Origin: Micromonospora violae
GTDB taxonomy: Bacteria; Actinomycetota; Actinomycetes; Mycobacteriales; Micromonosporaceae
Direction of reading: 5' to 3'
DNA length: 64,000 nucleotides
Assembly (NCBI RefSeq): GCF_004217135.1
Contig: NZ_SHKK01000001.1
Location: 1,054,001-1,118,000, forward strand
Shown in pieces: positions 56,743 to 64,000 of the stretch; the first letter of the stretch is position 1, and every line of letters begins with the position of its first letter. The notes below the pieces were generated by a model. The model was not told where the DNA came from, did no database searches, and saw nothing but the letters and a program-made list of their open reading frames with translations. The position numbers and the translations under genes are program-made.

Positions 56743-58406
56743 CCGGTGCTCCGGACCGTACGCAGGATTTGGTTCGTGGCGAGGTCGACGATGTCGATCA
56801 GCCCTTCCGGGCGTGGCACCGCCAGCCATGGCTCGGTCGGATGCAGGGCCGGCTCGGCGATACCACCCGACCAGCGAGTAAGGGTCTGGGTTCGAGCCGG
56901 CGAGACCAGGCGGACGATCAGTCCGCCGCTCGACAGGGTCACCAACTGCGGACCGCCGATGTCGACCATGCCGATCACCGTTGCCTCCTTCGTGAGTGTC
57001 ACGTCGCCGACGAGACCGGCCGCAGCGTGGATGCGCCAGGTGGTGCCGCCCAGCGACCAGGCCGTCCTCTTCCCGGCTCCGAGGACGACCTGAGCATCAG
57101 CGGGGATCCGCGCCCCACCGGCCACGCCCGTGACCCCGATATGGGTGCCGGCCCGCCAGGCCAAGCGCGGGTCATCCATCTGCCTGCCGGGGGCAACCGT
57201 CACATACGACGACAGCTGATGGCTGCCCTCGGTGGACAGACTCCACCAGTTGCCACCGAGCTGGCAGAGCAGGACACCCCCCTGGAAATAGAGTGGCGAC
57301 AGTGCCCCTTCCGTGGCTGCCTCGACCTCGCTGACCGTCATGCCAATCGCGGCCAGTGGTACCGAGAGCTCCTGCAGCCGGCCCAGCGTCTTACCAATCA
57401 CGACCGCCCGTAGCGTCTCGTCGACCCAGGTCAGGACCACGAGCCGGCGACCCAACCAGGAGGCTGCCAGCGCCGGACCGGGCAGTTGGTGTCGTCGCGG
57501 TCGCCCGGTCGGCACCCGGACCGAGAGGATTTCAGCAGGGCCGTCGCCACGGGCGATCAGGTACGGCGCGGCGCTCGGGAACATCGGCCTCCGCAGGGGA
57601 CCGGTGCCGGCGCTGACACCGACGGAGGCGTCACGGAAGCCGGTGCCGCGCAGGACCCGCAGGGCGACCTCACCGCGAGGCAACGGGAGGTCGAGATGCC
57701 GCTCGCCGACGACGACTCGTACAACGGCCGCTCCGTCGACACCCCATTCCTGCTCGTTACTCACCAGCACCCGGCTCCTGTCGGGCAGGTGACTGGCCAG
57801 TCGCGGCCCGGTCAGCAGCCAGGCCTGGTCGGCCGTATCCAGCTGCTTCCTCCACTCCCTTACGGTCGACGGGGTCGGTTCGGCAGCTTTGCGGGCGACC
57901 AGCCAACCGGCGAGCTGTTTACTCAGTTCACCGCCCCGCCAGCTGCCCGGCCGTTCACCCAGCACTCCGACCACCATTGACCGCCCCTGGCCGGCGGCCC
58001 GGCGATGCAGAACGATGAGCGCGGCGAGCTGGACCAGCCGGGCGGCACCAAGCTGCTCTGGGCCGGTGTCGACGAGGACGGCTACCCGTCCACGCGGCGC
58101 GGCCGATCGATTGGCCGGTGCCAGGTACAGAAGCTCTCCGCCGGCGGCGCGGCGAATGAACTCGTCCGGTAGCTCCTGCATCAGCAGCAACTGCGACGGG
58201 AGTAGCCGCTCGATGGCGCCCCGGGCTGCCAGGCCGTCGTACCCGTCAGGCTGGCCGTCTTCCGTCGAGCCGCCCTCCGTCACGGGAAACAGGTCATTGA
58301 TCTGTCGTACCAACGGGCCCATGGCAAGTGCCACATCGCTGGTCAATGCGGACAGCGCCGACGCCCAGGGGACCAGCGCTGCCGGGAGGGCCATGCGGTC
58401 GGTCAT
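56739..58406 (-). CDS. vWA-like plus beta-propeller protein of ternary system
   Basis: 555 residues. It starts TDRMALPAALVPWASALSAL. A vWA-type segment RVAVLVDTGPEQLGAARLVQ then LAALIVLHRRAAGQGRSMVV lies at ~100-190; the MIDAS signature DxSxS reads DTGPE, so metal binding may be lost or changed. The rest (~300 residues) consists of propeller strands (AASWLGRRLVVLTWVDETLR, PTEPWLAVPRPEGLIDIVDL). It overlaps its neighbours on both sides by 4 bases. Known systems couple such a protein to the MoxR ATPase; the subfamily number cannot be set from sequence alone. Confidence 0.82.
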   Translation of the reverse strand: MTDRMALPAALVPWASALSALTSDVALAMGPLVRQINDLFPVTEGGSTEDGQPDGYDGLAARGAIERLLPSQLLLMQELPDEFIRRAAGGELLYLAPANRSAAPRGRVAVLVDTGPEQLGAARLVQLAALIVLHRRAAGQGRSMVVGVLGERPGSWRGGELSKQLAGWLVARKAAEPTPSTVREWRKQLDTADQAWLLTGPRLASHLPDRSRVLVSNEQEWGVDGAAVVRVVVGERHLDLPLPRGEVALRVLRGTGFRDASVGVSAGTGPLRRPMFPSAAPYLIARGDGPAEILSVRVPTGRPRRHQLPGPALAASWLGRRLVVLTWVDETLRAVVIGKTLGRLQELSVPLAAIGMTVSEVEAATEGALSPLYFQGGVLLCQLGGNWWSLSTEGSHQLSSYVTVAPGRQMDDPRLAWRAGTHIGVTGVAGGARIPADAQVVLGAGKRTAWSLGGTTWRIHAAAGLVGDVTLTKEATVIGMVDIGGPQLVTLSSGGLIVRLVSPARTQTLTRWSGGIAEPALHPTEPWLAVPRPEGLIDIVDLATNQILRTVRSTG

Positions 58407-58813
58407 GAGGGTGCCAGCCGTGCGGGGTCGAGTGGTTCCCGCGGCAGTGGGCCAGCCAGGACCAGTCCGGGCAACAATGCGATCAGTCCGGTCTGCTGGT
58501 TGGTGAGGTGGCGCAGAGGCTCGCGCAACAGATCCGCGCACGGCCACGGCTGGGCGAGCGTCGGTACCAGCACACCATCGTCCCAGCCGAGGTAGATGGC
58601 GCCGTCAGCCCACGGAAGTTCTGCCCGATCGCCAAGCACGATCAACCAGCTCTGTTCCCGGCCGGCGCAGGCACGTAGGTGGGCACCTGCAGTTACCCGC
58701 ATCAGCGCGTCCGCGCGCAACTCCGCCACCACCGCACCCGACGCTGCCACAGCCGCGGCGGGCAGCGGGGTGTCGCGCCGACGCCACTGCAGGGACAGGG
58801 GAGGCGCGCTCAC
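58403..58813 (-). CDS. Small bpX5-like component of ternary system
   Basis: 136 residues: SLQWRRRDTPLPAAAVAASG, a short helical region, then ELPWADGAIYLGWDDGVLVP and TLAQPWPCADLLREPLRHL. This matches the short bpX-type domain in which a LPWxDGxxYL motif precedes a Pro-rich segment. It probably links the MoxR ATPase and the vWA protein. It starts 4 bases before the MoxR stop. Confidence 0.72.
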   Translation of the reverse strand: MSAPPLSLQWRRRDTPLPAAAVAASGAVVAELRADALMRVTAGAHLRACAGREQSWLIVLGDRAELPWADGAIYLGWDDGVLVPTLAQPWPCADLLREPLRHLTNQQTGLIALLPGLVLAGPLPREPLDPARLAPS

Positions 58814-59955
58814 CGCCGGATCGCGGCGACCAGGAGGCCGCGCATGTCCTGCAGCGCCTGCGGGGCATCGGCCAGGATGAACCCCGCGTCGATCTCCCGT
58901 AGCGTCGCTTCGTAGCGCAGCCGGCCGTCGTGCGTCAGCGGCCCGGTGCCCAGCTCGTCGAGCAGGCGCCGGCCAGCCTCGACCAGCCGGGCTGCGCGGG
59001 CCTGCTGGCCCCGGGCGAACTCCTCCGCCGCGTACACCAGACTGGCGTTTCGTCCCTGCGCTACCAGGTCTGACAGCGCCTCCAGGGCCGAGGCTTGAGC
59101 GTCGAGTGTCGGCGCGATCAACGGAAGCACCCAGAGGTCGTCGGCAGTCGCCGCACCGCGTCCGTCCAGGGTCGCCGCAGCGGCCACCAGGCGCTGCGAA
59201 CGCACCACCCGGCGGTCACTGAGCGGTACGCCCGCTTGGCGCATCTGACGGATCGCGGACGCCAGCAGGCTGTGCACACCCTTAAGGTCACATTCACGAG
59301 CCGCCTGAGAAAGCCGATCCAACGCCGGCAGCATCGATCCCGTCAGATCGGACGGCTGAGAACCCACGTTCCACCCCACCTCCAGCAGCTCGTCGAGTCG
59401 CGCGTCCGGGACCGGAGTGACGAAGACACGAGCCAGAAACCGGTCCGCGAACGCGGCGAGAGCGGGATCATCGGGCAGGCTGTTTGCGGCGCCGACGCAG
59501 ACACGCAGCGGGCACGACAGGACACTTGATCCGCGCCGAAACACTCGTTCGTTCAGAATCCCCAGCAGTGTATTGAGGACCGCCGTCGAACCGAGAAAGA
59601 CCTCGTCGAGGAACGCTATCTCCGCCTCGGGCAGCATGCCCGAGGTCTCGAACTCCACCGACCCCTCACGTAACCGGCGGAGGTCGACAGGGCCGAAAAT
59701 CTCGTTCGGCTCGGTGAACCGTCCCAGCAGGTACTCGAAGTACCGGCCGCCGAGTTGGTCAGCCGTTCGCCGTACGGCCTCAGACTTGGCGGTGCCCGGT
59801 GCGCCGATGACGAGCACATGCTCGCCGGCGACGGCACAGAGCACGACAACCTCGGCGACCACCTCCCGGTCGACAAGACCAGTTTGTGCCCGCGCGATGG
59901 CTTCCCGAAGGACGATGGCGTCCGTCGACAAGGGGGCCGGCTGCATGGAGATCAT
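58810..59955 (-). CDS. MoxR-family AAA+ ATPase
   Basis: 381 residues. Walker A is GAPGTAKSEAVRR (residues ~51-63) and Walker B is IAFLDEVFLGS (~112-122). The region ADRFLARVFVTPVPDARLDE holds the arginine finger. MoxR ATPases act as chaperones or remodelers with vWA partners. It is the first gene of an operon whose members all overlap by 4 bases (ATGA). The start may be ATG 59955, GTG 59961 or ATG 59946; no strong ribosome-binding site decides. Confidence 0.9.
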   Translation of the reverse strand: MISMQPAPLSTDAIVLREAIARAQTGLVDREVVAEVVVLCAVAGEHVLVIGAPGTAKSEAVRRTADQLGGRYFEYLLGRFTEPNEIFGPVDLRRLREGSVEFETSGMLPEAEIAFLDEVFLGSTAVLNTLLGILNERVFRRGSSVLSCPLRVCVGAANSLPDDPALAAFADRFLARVFVTPVPDARLDELLEVGWNVGSQPSDLTGSMLPALDRLSQAARECDLKGVHSLLASAIRQMRQAGVPLSDRRVVRSQRLVAAAATLDGRGAATADDLWVLPLIAPTLDAQASALEALSDLVAQGRNASLVYAAEEFARGQQARAARLVEAGRRLLDELGTGPLTHDGRLRYEATLREIDAGFILADAPQALQDMRGLLVAAIRR

Positions 59956-60169
59956 TTGCACCGGCGAAGTCTACGAAATCAGAGCCTTCACCGAGTACCA
60001 CAATCTTTGCCAGATGCGGTGCGACGATGCGCTTCGGTCGGCGTTCCCAGATGTGCCGCGCACGGGCCTGGCATGGAGCCCTGCAGCACCGCCGGGGTGG
60101 TGACGGTCTGCCTGGCTGCGTCTTTGCGACGAAACTACCCGAACCTGGCGGCACCAATGGTCCTTGACT
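59956..60169. promoter_or_regulatory. Upstream region of the MoxR operon
   Basis: No gene. It holds the likely promoter of the ternary operon on the minus strand, but I see no confident -35/-10 pair. Confidence 0.35.
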
Positions 60170-60322
60170 TCTCGCGGTAACGGGACCGGTAACGACGAGA
60201 GTGTGCGGGTGGCGACGTGCCCATCACCGGATGGCAGGGGTCGTCATGGGGAGATATCGCTCTGTCCGGATTGGAGGACGTATAAATAGATTCCGGCATG
60301 CCGTGACACAATCGTTGTAAAA
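60170..60322. repeat. Class 1 right arm, copy 2
   Basis: Two GGTAACG words (60175 and 60188) lie ~150 bases before the core, and the last bases are GACACAATCGTTGTAAAA, as in 48255-48407. The middle is diverged. Confidence 0.7.
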
Positions 60323-60366
60323 ACTGGGGGTCAAGGGGTCGTCGGTTCGAATCCGGCCGTCCCGAC
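60323..60366 (+). repeat. att copy 6
   Basis: 44 bp identical to the tRNA-Pro 3' part. It is followed by AGACAAAAAGCCCTGACCAG, as in att copy 2, but the hairpin there is cut short. Confidence 0.93.
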
Positions 60367-60421
60367 AGACAAAAAGCCCTGACCAGTGGAATTGCTGGTA
60401 GTCATCCGTCTACGCCCGCCG

Positions 60422-60859
60422 TTATACGTAGCGTTCGGATGCCCATGCTTCGAGTTCTGCAACAAGCTCACGTTTCGGCTTCCCGGTCGCCTCAGCAAGC
60501 AACTCAAGCAGACGGAATGACACCCTGTTGTTTGCGTTCGTCAAGGTTGTCACAAGAGTGCCTGCCGCTGCACCGATTGCCGAGGCAGTCTCTTCGACCG
60601 TGTTCACGACCAGCTCCACCAGTACCTCCTGCCCGCTCTCACCGACCAACTGCCGCGCACGCCGGTAGTAGGGCTGTTCAGTGAATATCCGCTCGGCAAG
60701 AACCGAGGTGCCGAAGTCAAGCAGGTTGTTGCCGTAGACGTCTGTCCACTGCCTCAACTGGTCGCCCTCTTGGTCCGCGACCGTCGCGCCGAGAAGCGCG
60801 ATGGCGCCATGCATGGCGCTTTCAACGGTCTGGGCTTCGCGTACGTCATCACTGGCCAT
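60422..60859 (-). CDS. Hypothetical protein, 145 aa, helical
   Basis: Starts MASDDVREAQTVESAMHGAI at 60859. It is mostly helical, ending RLLELLAEATGKPKRELVAE. It might be a small regulator or a toxin-associated protein; I recognise no family. It is the first gene after att copy 6. Confidence 0.62.
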   Translation of the reverse strand: MASDDVREAQTVESAMHGAIALLGATVADQEGDQLRQWTDVYGNNLLDFGTSVLAERIFTEQPYYRRARQLVGESGQEVLVELVVNTVEETASAIGAAAGTLVTTLTNANNRVSFRLLELLAEATGKPKRELVAELEAWASERYV

Positions 60860-60967
60860 AGAAGCGCCATCGTATCGAGGCCATGGCGACGGGTCGCACG
60901 CGCTCTGGACTAGTAAGTCCCAACGACCCCGAGGTGGGCGTAGGCGAGGGGCGTTGAAGATCCGGTT

Positions 60968-61027
60968 GTGACGACAGACCTCAACACCCTTCTGACCGCA
61001 CTCTACGTGAAGATCGATGACTGGATC
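60968..61027 (+). pseudogene. N-terminal scrap of an IS982-type transposase
   Basis: TTDLNTLLTALYVKIDDWIG is the typical start of IS982-family transposases. The frame leaves the family after ~20 residues. Confidence 0.65.
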
Positions 61028-61310
61028 GGGCGTCCTCGCCCCCGACGGGAAGGTCGCCGCGAAGGGCACCAGTACGACCACCACCGGCGCAAGCGTCGGG
61101 TTCGTCGTGTACGGCTACCGAGGCTGTCCCGCCGCCGGCCCGAACTGTCAGCCCGGCCCTGATCGCATGCGGGCCGTGCTCTGGCCTGCCAGCAGCGGAG
61201 CAATCCCCGGTGACACGATCACCTACGACAACCGGCGCGGCGCCGACTACGACGTGGACCGGTTCCTGCGCACGCCGGTCACCGCCGGAGCGGTGCAGAT
61301 CCACCACTAA
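61028..61310 (+). pseudogene. C-terminal fragment of an unknown (probably secreted) protein
   Basis: Reads APDGKVAAKGTSTTTTGASV, GFVVYGYRGCPAAGPNCQPG and ends FLRTPVTAGAVQIHH. It directly follows the IS982 scrap. An ATG at 61017 opens the frame, but the start of a real gene is missing. It could be a complete small gene; I consider a fragment more likely. Confidence 0.45.
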
Positions 61311-61405
61311 CAGCCCGACCGTCCGCTGGCGTTCGGTGTGGGCCGGCCCGTCTTAGCCGCGCCGGCCCACACCGAACATCATGGACACAAGATACGGAGG
61401 TCTGC

Positions 61406-61873
61406 GTGGCGACCCGACTGGGCAGCATCAACGCCACCCCCATGCTCGAGCGCTGTCTGATCACCATCATCGGTGCGGAATTCGACGTGTTCGACCACCC
61501 CGAGACCACCGCCCAACCCGTCTGCTGGGCCGGCACCGAACAGATCCACCTGTTCAGCGAGATCAGCAGCGGCTACCGTGCCCACGTCACAGTCGAAGCC
61601 TGGGACGGCCCCGCACCAGCGGAGACGGATGAGTGGGAGGCCCACGGCCGCGCTGAACTGCGCTCCACCAGCGGCACGCTGTGCATCAGCGCCCTGGACG
61701 AGCGGCTGCTCACCCCACCCCTGCCGATCGGCGAACCCGGACCGTACACCGTGGACGTACGTGTCATCGGCCGGCACCGGCTGCGCACCTTGTACGGGCG
61801 GGATGCCTGGTACGCGAATGAGCCCCCGACCGGCGTCGAACGATTCCGGGTCCGCGTCTGGCCCCAGCCTTAA
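61406..61873 (+). CDS. Hypothetical protein, 155 aa
   Basis: Starts GTG 61406 after CGGAGGTCTGC (MATRLGSINATPMLERCLIT). It is beta-rich (AEFDVFDHPETTAQPVCWAG, LRSTSGTLCISALDE, GPYTVDVRVIGRHRLRTL), like a small jelly-roll or beta-sandwich protein. Similar proteins of unknown role occur as orphan cargo in actinobacteria. Confidence 0.68.
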   Translation: MATRLGSINATPMLERCLITIIGAEFDVFDHPETTAQPVCWAGTEQIHLFSEISSGYRAHVTVEAWDGPAPAETDEWEAHGRAELRSTSGTLCISALDERLLTPPLPIGEPGPYTVDVRVIGRHRLRTLYGRDAWYANEPPTGVERFRVRVWPQP

Positions 61874-62182
61874 CCACCTCGCGCGGGTCCTCCCCAACGA
61901 TACGCAGAGGACTACAGGCCGCCTCTGCTCACCGGGCTGCCCCGCGTCGAGGTCTGGCATGGGTGTGTGGACACGCTGCGGCGGCAATCTGGCACTGGCC
62001 GCCCGGATAGGTAGGCCCCGACAGATCACTTCGCACTTCAGCGGCGGCCACCACATTGCTCTCCGTACTGCGATCACCTCTAGGTGGTCGGGGTCGCGCG
62101 TACTCAGGCGGCGAATCCGGTTGCCGGCTCGGTCCATCAACGCCCTCGGCGTGATGGGTCGAGGCTGTCGGTCGTCGCTCTT
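61874..62182. other. 309-base gap without a supported gene
   Basis: The minus strand reads a short frame (MWWPPLKCEVICRGLPIRAA) with no start or family that I can support. No repeats seen. Confidence 0.45.
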
Positions 62183-62719
62183 ATGATCACGACCATGTCG
62201 GCTGCCTTCACCGCTTTGTGGACCCATGACGTCTGCCGGGAGCTACGCAGGCACTGCCTCGGCCAGCGGCCACCGGTGGCGTTCAGCGGGGTGCATCAGT
62301 CTCTGCCCAGTTGGACCAGCGTCGGTGTCGGCGACGATGTCTTCGCACTGCATGTCAATCGATGCGTGGTCTACGTGGTGAGCCGTCTCCGTGTCGTCGA
62401 CAAGCAGCGGCGCGCCTGTTGCGGCGCTGCTCCAGCAACGTGGCGCGACCCGGCCTATCCCGGTCACGACGACTGGGCGATGCTCGGCGCCGGCGGATGC
62501 GGGGCGAGCCCTGTGCATGTCGAGGCGACGCCGATCCGCTTCGACGTCGCCGTTCCTGGCGACCTGCTCCGCGCGCTGACCTGGCGCAACCGACGTGGAG
62601 AACAGCGCAGCTTGAAGTACGTCGTCGACGGTCGTCTCGAACGCTCCGTCAGCCTCCAGGGCGTCTATCGTCTGACCGACGAATCCGCGGCTCGATTGGG
62701 CGCCCTGCTCGACTGTTGA
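62183..62719 (+). CDS. Hypothetical protein, 178 aa
   Basis: MITTMSAAFTALWTHDVCRE; ATG 62195 is an alternative start. Beta-rich middle (GDDVFALHVNRCVVYVVSRL), Cys pair in RRACCGAAPATW, and a C-terminal SVSLQGVYRLTDESAARLGA. The family is unknown. Confidence 0.6.
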   Translation: MITTMSAAFTALWTHDVCRELRRHCLGQRPPVAFSGVHQSLPSWTSVGVGDDVFALHVNRCVVYVVSRLRVVDKQRRACCGAAPATWRDPAYPGHDDWAMLGAGGCGASPVHVEATPIRFDVAVPGDLLRALTWRNRRGEQRSLKYVVDGRLERSVSLQGVYRLTDESAARLGALLDC

Positions 62720-62762
62720 CGGTTGACGCGCCTTGACGGCGGCAGATCTGTGCACCTCGAAC

Positions 62763-63365
62763 TCATCGGACGAACGGCGTCGGCCGGTCATCCAGCTCAC
62801 GGCGCCAGACCCGACGCCAGCGTTCCTCGCCTAGCGGGACACGCCAGCATGCGGCGGGGCCGCCCGGATGGACGCCACAGGTCGGGCATGCGCGACCCGG
62901 GCGGTGCCTTTCGATGCCGCATGCCAGGCAGTGCCTGTCGACGCTGACTCCGGCATCGTGGCGATCGAGGACCGCTTGGACGACCGTGGCGAGAGGCCCC
63001 GTCGGGTGGTGCTCAGGATCGGGACAGTAGGCGATCTGGGACCAGCCCCACGAGTTCCAGGGCGGCCGCGTCCCTGGGAGCCGCTTGCCAGTCGCCTTCT
63101 CTCGACGCCGCAGGGCGGCGTACTCCTGCGCACGCTGCAGAACCACGTCGCGTGTCCGCTGCAGCTCGTCAGCGGCGCGGACGAGCGCGTCGAGATCGTC
63201 GCTGAGCCTGCGTGGGATACGGGCGGCGACGATCAGGTGGTGCCAGGTGGCGCGAAATCCGTACGGGGCACAGTGCAGAGCGCACTCTCGCAATGCGTAG
63301 AGCCTGCGCTGCGGCGAGAGCGTGCTGTCACGGACGCGGCGCGCCTGCGCAGGGAAGCTGGTCAC
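62763..63365 (-). CDS. Hypothetical protein with C-terminal zinc ribbon, 200 aa
   Basis: Start GTG 63365 (TSFPAQARRVRDSTLSPQRR). Long helical middle (LDALVRAADELQRTRDVVLQ) that may form a coiled coil, then CLACGIERHRPGRACPTCGV, a four-Cys zinc ribbon. The start overlaps or nearly abuts the end of a tiny upstream frame at 63370. A regulatory or DNA-binding role is possible but not shown. Confidence 0.6.
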   Translation of the reverse strand: MTSFPAQARRVRDSTLSPQRRLYALRECALHCAPYGFRATWHHLIVAARIPRRLSDDLDALVRAADELQRTRDVVLQRAQEYAALRRREKATGKRLPGTRPPWNSWGWSQIAYCPDPEHHPTGPLATVVQAVLDRHDAGVSVDRHCLACGIERHRPGRACPTCGVHPGGPAACWRVPLGEERWRRVWRRELDDRPTPFVR

Positions 63366-63369
63366 GAAG

Positions 63370-63474
63370 CTAATAATGGCGGTCTCCGTGGGACGGCACG
63401 ACCAGGTTTCGGTGCCCGCACGAACCACAACGCAGGAGCAGACGGCCCTCGCCGCGAACACACGCACATCGCAT
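63370..63474 (-). CDS. Possible 34-aa zinc-ribbon peptide
   Basis: MRCACVRGEGRLLLRCGSCG then HRNLVVPSHGDRHY. Its stop lies four bases before the GTG of the next gene, so the two may be one unit; alternatively this is the N-terminal part of one larger gene split by a frameshift. Small, so low confidence. Confidence 0.4.
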   Translation of the reverse strand: MRCACVRGEGRLLLRCGSCGHRNLVVPSHGDRHY

Positions 63475-63775
63475 GAGCGCGCACCACGTCGGGTCGTGGA
63501 GGCGCGTCCAGCTGAGAGGGCTCGCGCGTAAACATCGGTCCCGAACGCCTGGCCCGGCACCCGTCAAGGTGGGCTGATCTTCAGCTGGGCGGGATGGCGC
63601 CGATAAGGCGTATCCCACGTGGGGCATCAGTCCGCGGCGATCCACCGACACGACCCCCTTGCCCGGGTGGGCGAGTCGCGACGGACAGGCGCATGCTGTT
63701 TCCTGGTGACGGCGCGTCCCCGATGGTGGTGGAGCGGGGCGCGGTGGGAACCAGCGCTGCCACGTCGGCCGGTCC
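63475..63775. other. 301-base gap without a supported gene
   Basis: Only short overlapping frames. No repeat or hairpin that I can support. Confidence 0.45.
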
Positions 63776-64000
63776 TCATTTACCCCCCGAAACCTCCGTC
63801 TGCCGTTGACAATCAGTGACAAGAAGCGACCAGTGTTTGGGCGTGCCTGTGCAGCTCAACGTCAAATTTTCGCCAGTTAACGACAAGTTCGGTTTGGTTA
63901 CGGACGGTAACAAGGGGTTTTGACAAGCAATGACAAGCCTTGAACGAGGTTTGACATGAGGTTCTCTTGGGTTCAAGACCCTCGCTTCTCCGAGCGCCGG
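63776..64000. repeat. Class 2 right arm, copy 3
   Basis: TCATTTACCCCCCGAAACCTCC, several TGACAA words, CGGTAACAAGGGG and then TTTTGACAAGCAATGACAAG, as in 26598-26765. It ends in CTTGGGTTCAAGACCCTCG, a T-arm-like end similar to that at 26790. The window stops here, so the right border of this element is not seen. Confidence 0.7.

Noticed and set aside
15508..60366. att copies 2-6 as additional tRNA-Pro genes
   Set aside because: They carry only the 3' part; acceptor 5' strand, D arm and the 5' half of the anticodon stem are missing.

Overview
The window comes from a high-GC actinobacterium, most likely a member of the Micromonosporaceae (Micromonospora or Salinispora type). The first 14 kb is a conserved chromosomal block on the + strand in the order pyrG, Nudix hydrolase, alanine dehydrogenase, XerD-like recombinase, ParA, scpA, scpB, RluB-type pseudouridine synthase, cmk and der. 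This matches the order of the same block in Mycobacterium tuberculosis. The genus assignment is inference from gene order and codon bias; no rRNA is present.

The block ends at a tRNA-Pro(GGG) gene at 14203-14276. From there to the end of the window (about 50 kb) the DNA is accessory. The 3' part of the tRNA gene, from the anticodon loop to the discriminator base, is repeated six times: in the tRNA itself and at 15508, 43337, 48408, 53620 and 60323. These copies cut the region into a tandem array of integrated elements. Comparing the DNA beside each copy suggests three classes of element end, each seen twice. Class 3 spans 14235-15550 and 48408-53661. Class 2 spans 15508-43371 and 60323 to beyond the window. 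Class 1 spans 43337-48454 and 53620-60366. The only intact integrase located beside an att copy is at 48520-49653. A second one beside 15508 is truncated and frameshifted. The class 1 units have matching termini but no integrase, so they look like trans-mobilised cassettes.

Cargo by region: 14.3-15.5 kb, one hypothetical gene. 15.6-43.3 kb, a large composite with a broken integrase, a kinase-like protein, a Nudix hydrolase, a tyrosine recombinase, a CbrC-like protein, many orphan genes, and insertion sequences of the IS701, IS5, IS630, IS21 and ISL3 types plus one with 23-bp flanking repeats. Several of these interrupt recognisable genes. 43.3-48.5 kb, class 1 cassette with a DUF6880-type protein, a UPF0158-type protein and an AbiEii-like nucleotidyltransferase paired with a small upstream gene. 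48.4-53.7 kb, the integrase element with a PP2C-like phosphatase and small orphan genes. 53.6-60.4 kb, class 1 cassette with a four-gene, tightly overlapping MoxR / small bpX-like / vWA-propeller / membrane-propeller operon, which matches the predicted MoxR-vWA-beta-propeller ternary conflict systems. 60.4-64 kb, a further element with orphan genes, ending in another copy of the class 2 right arm.

The point of most interest is the combination: a chromosomal tRNA-Pro array in which integrase-less cassettes with common ends carry different candidate defence cargo, next to one intact integrase that could serve them.
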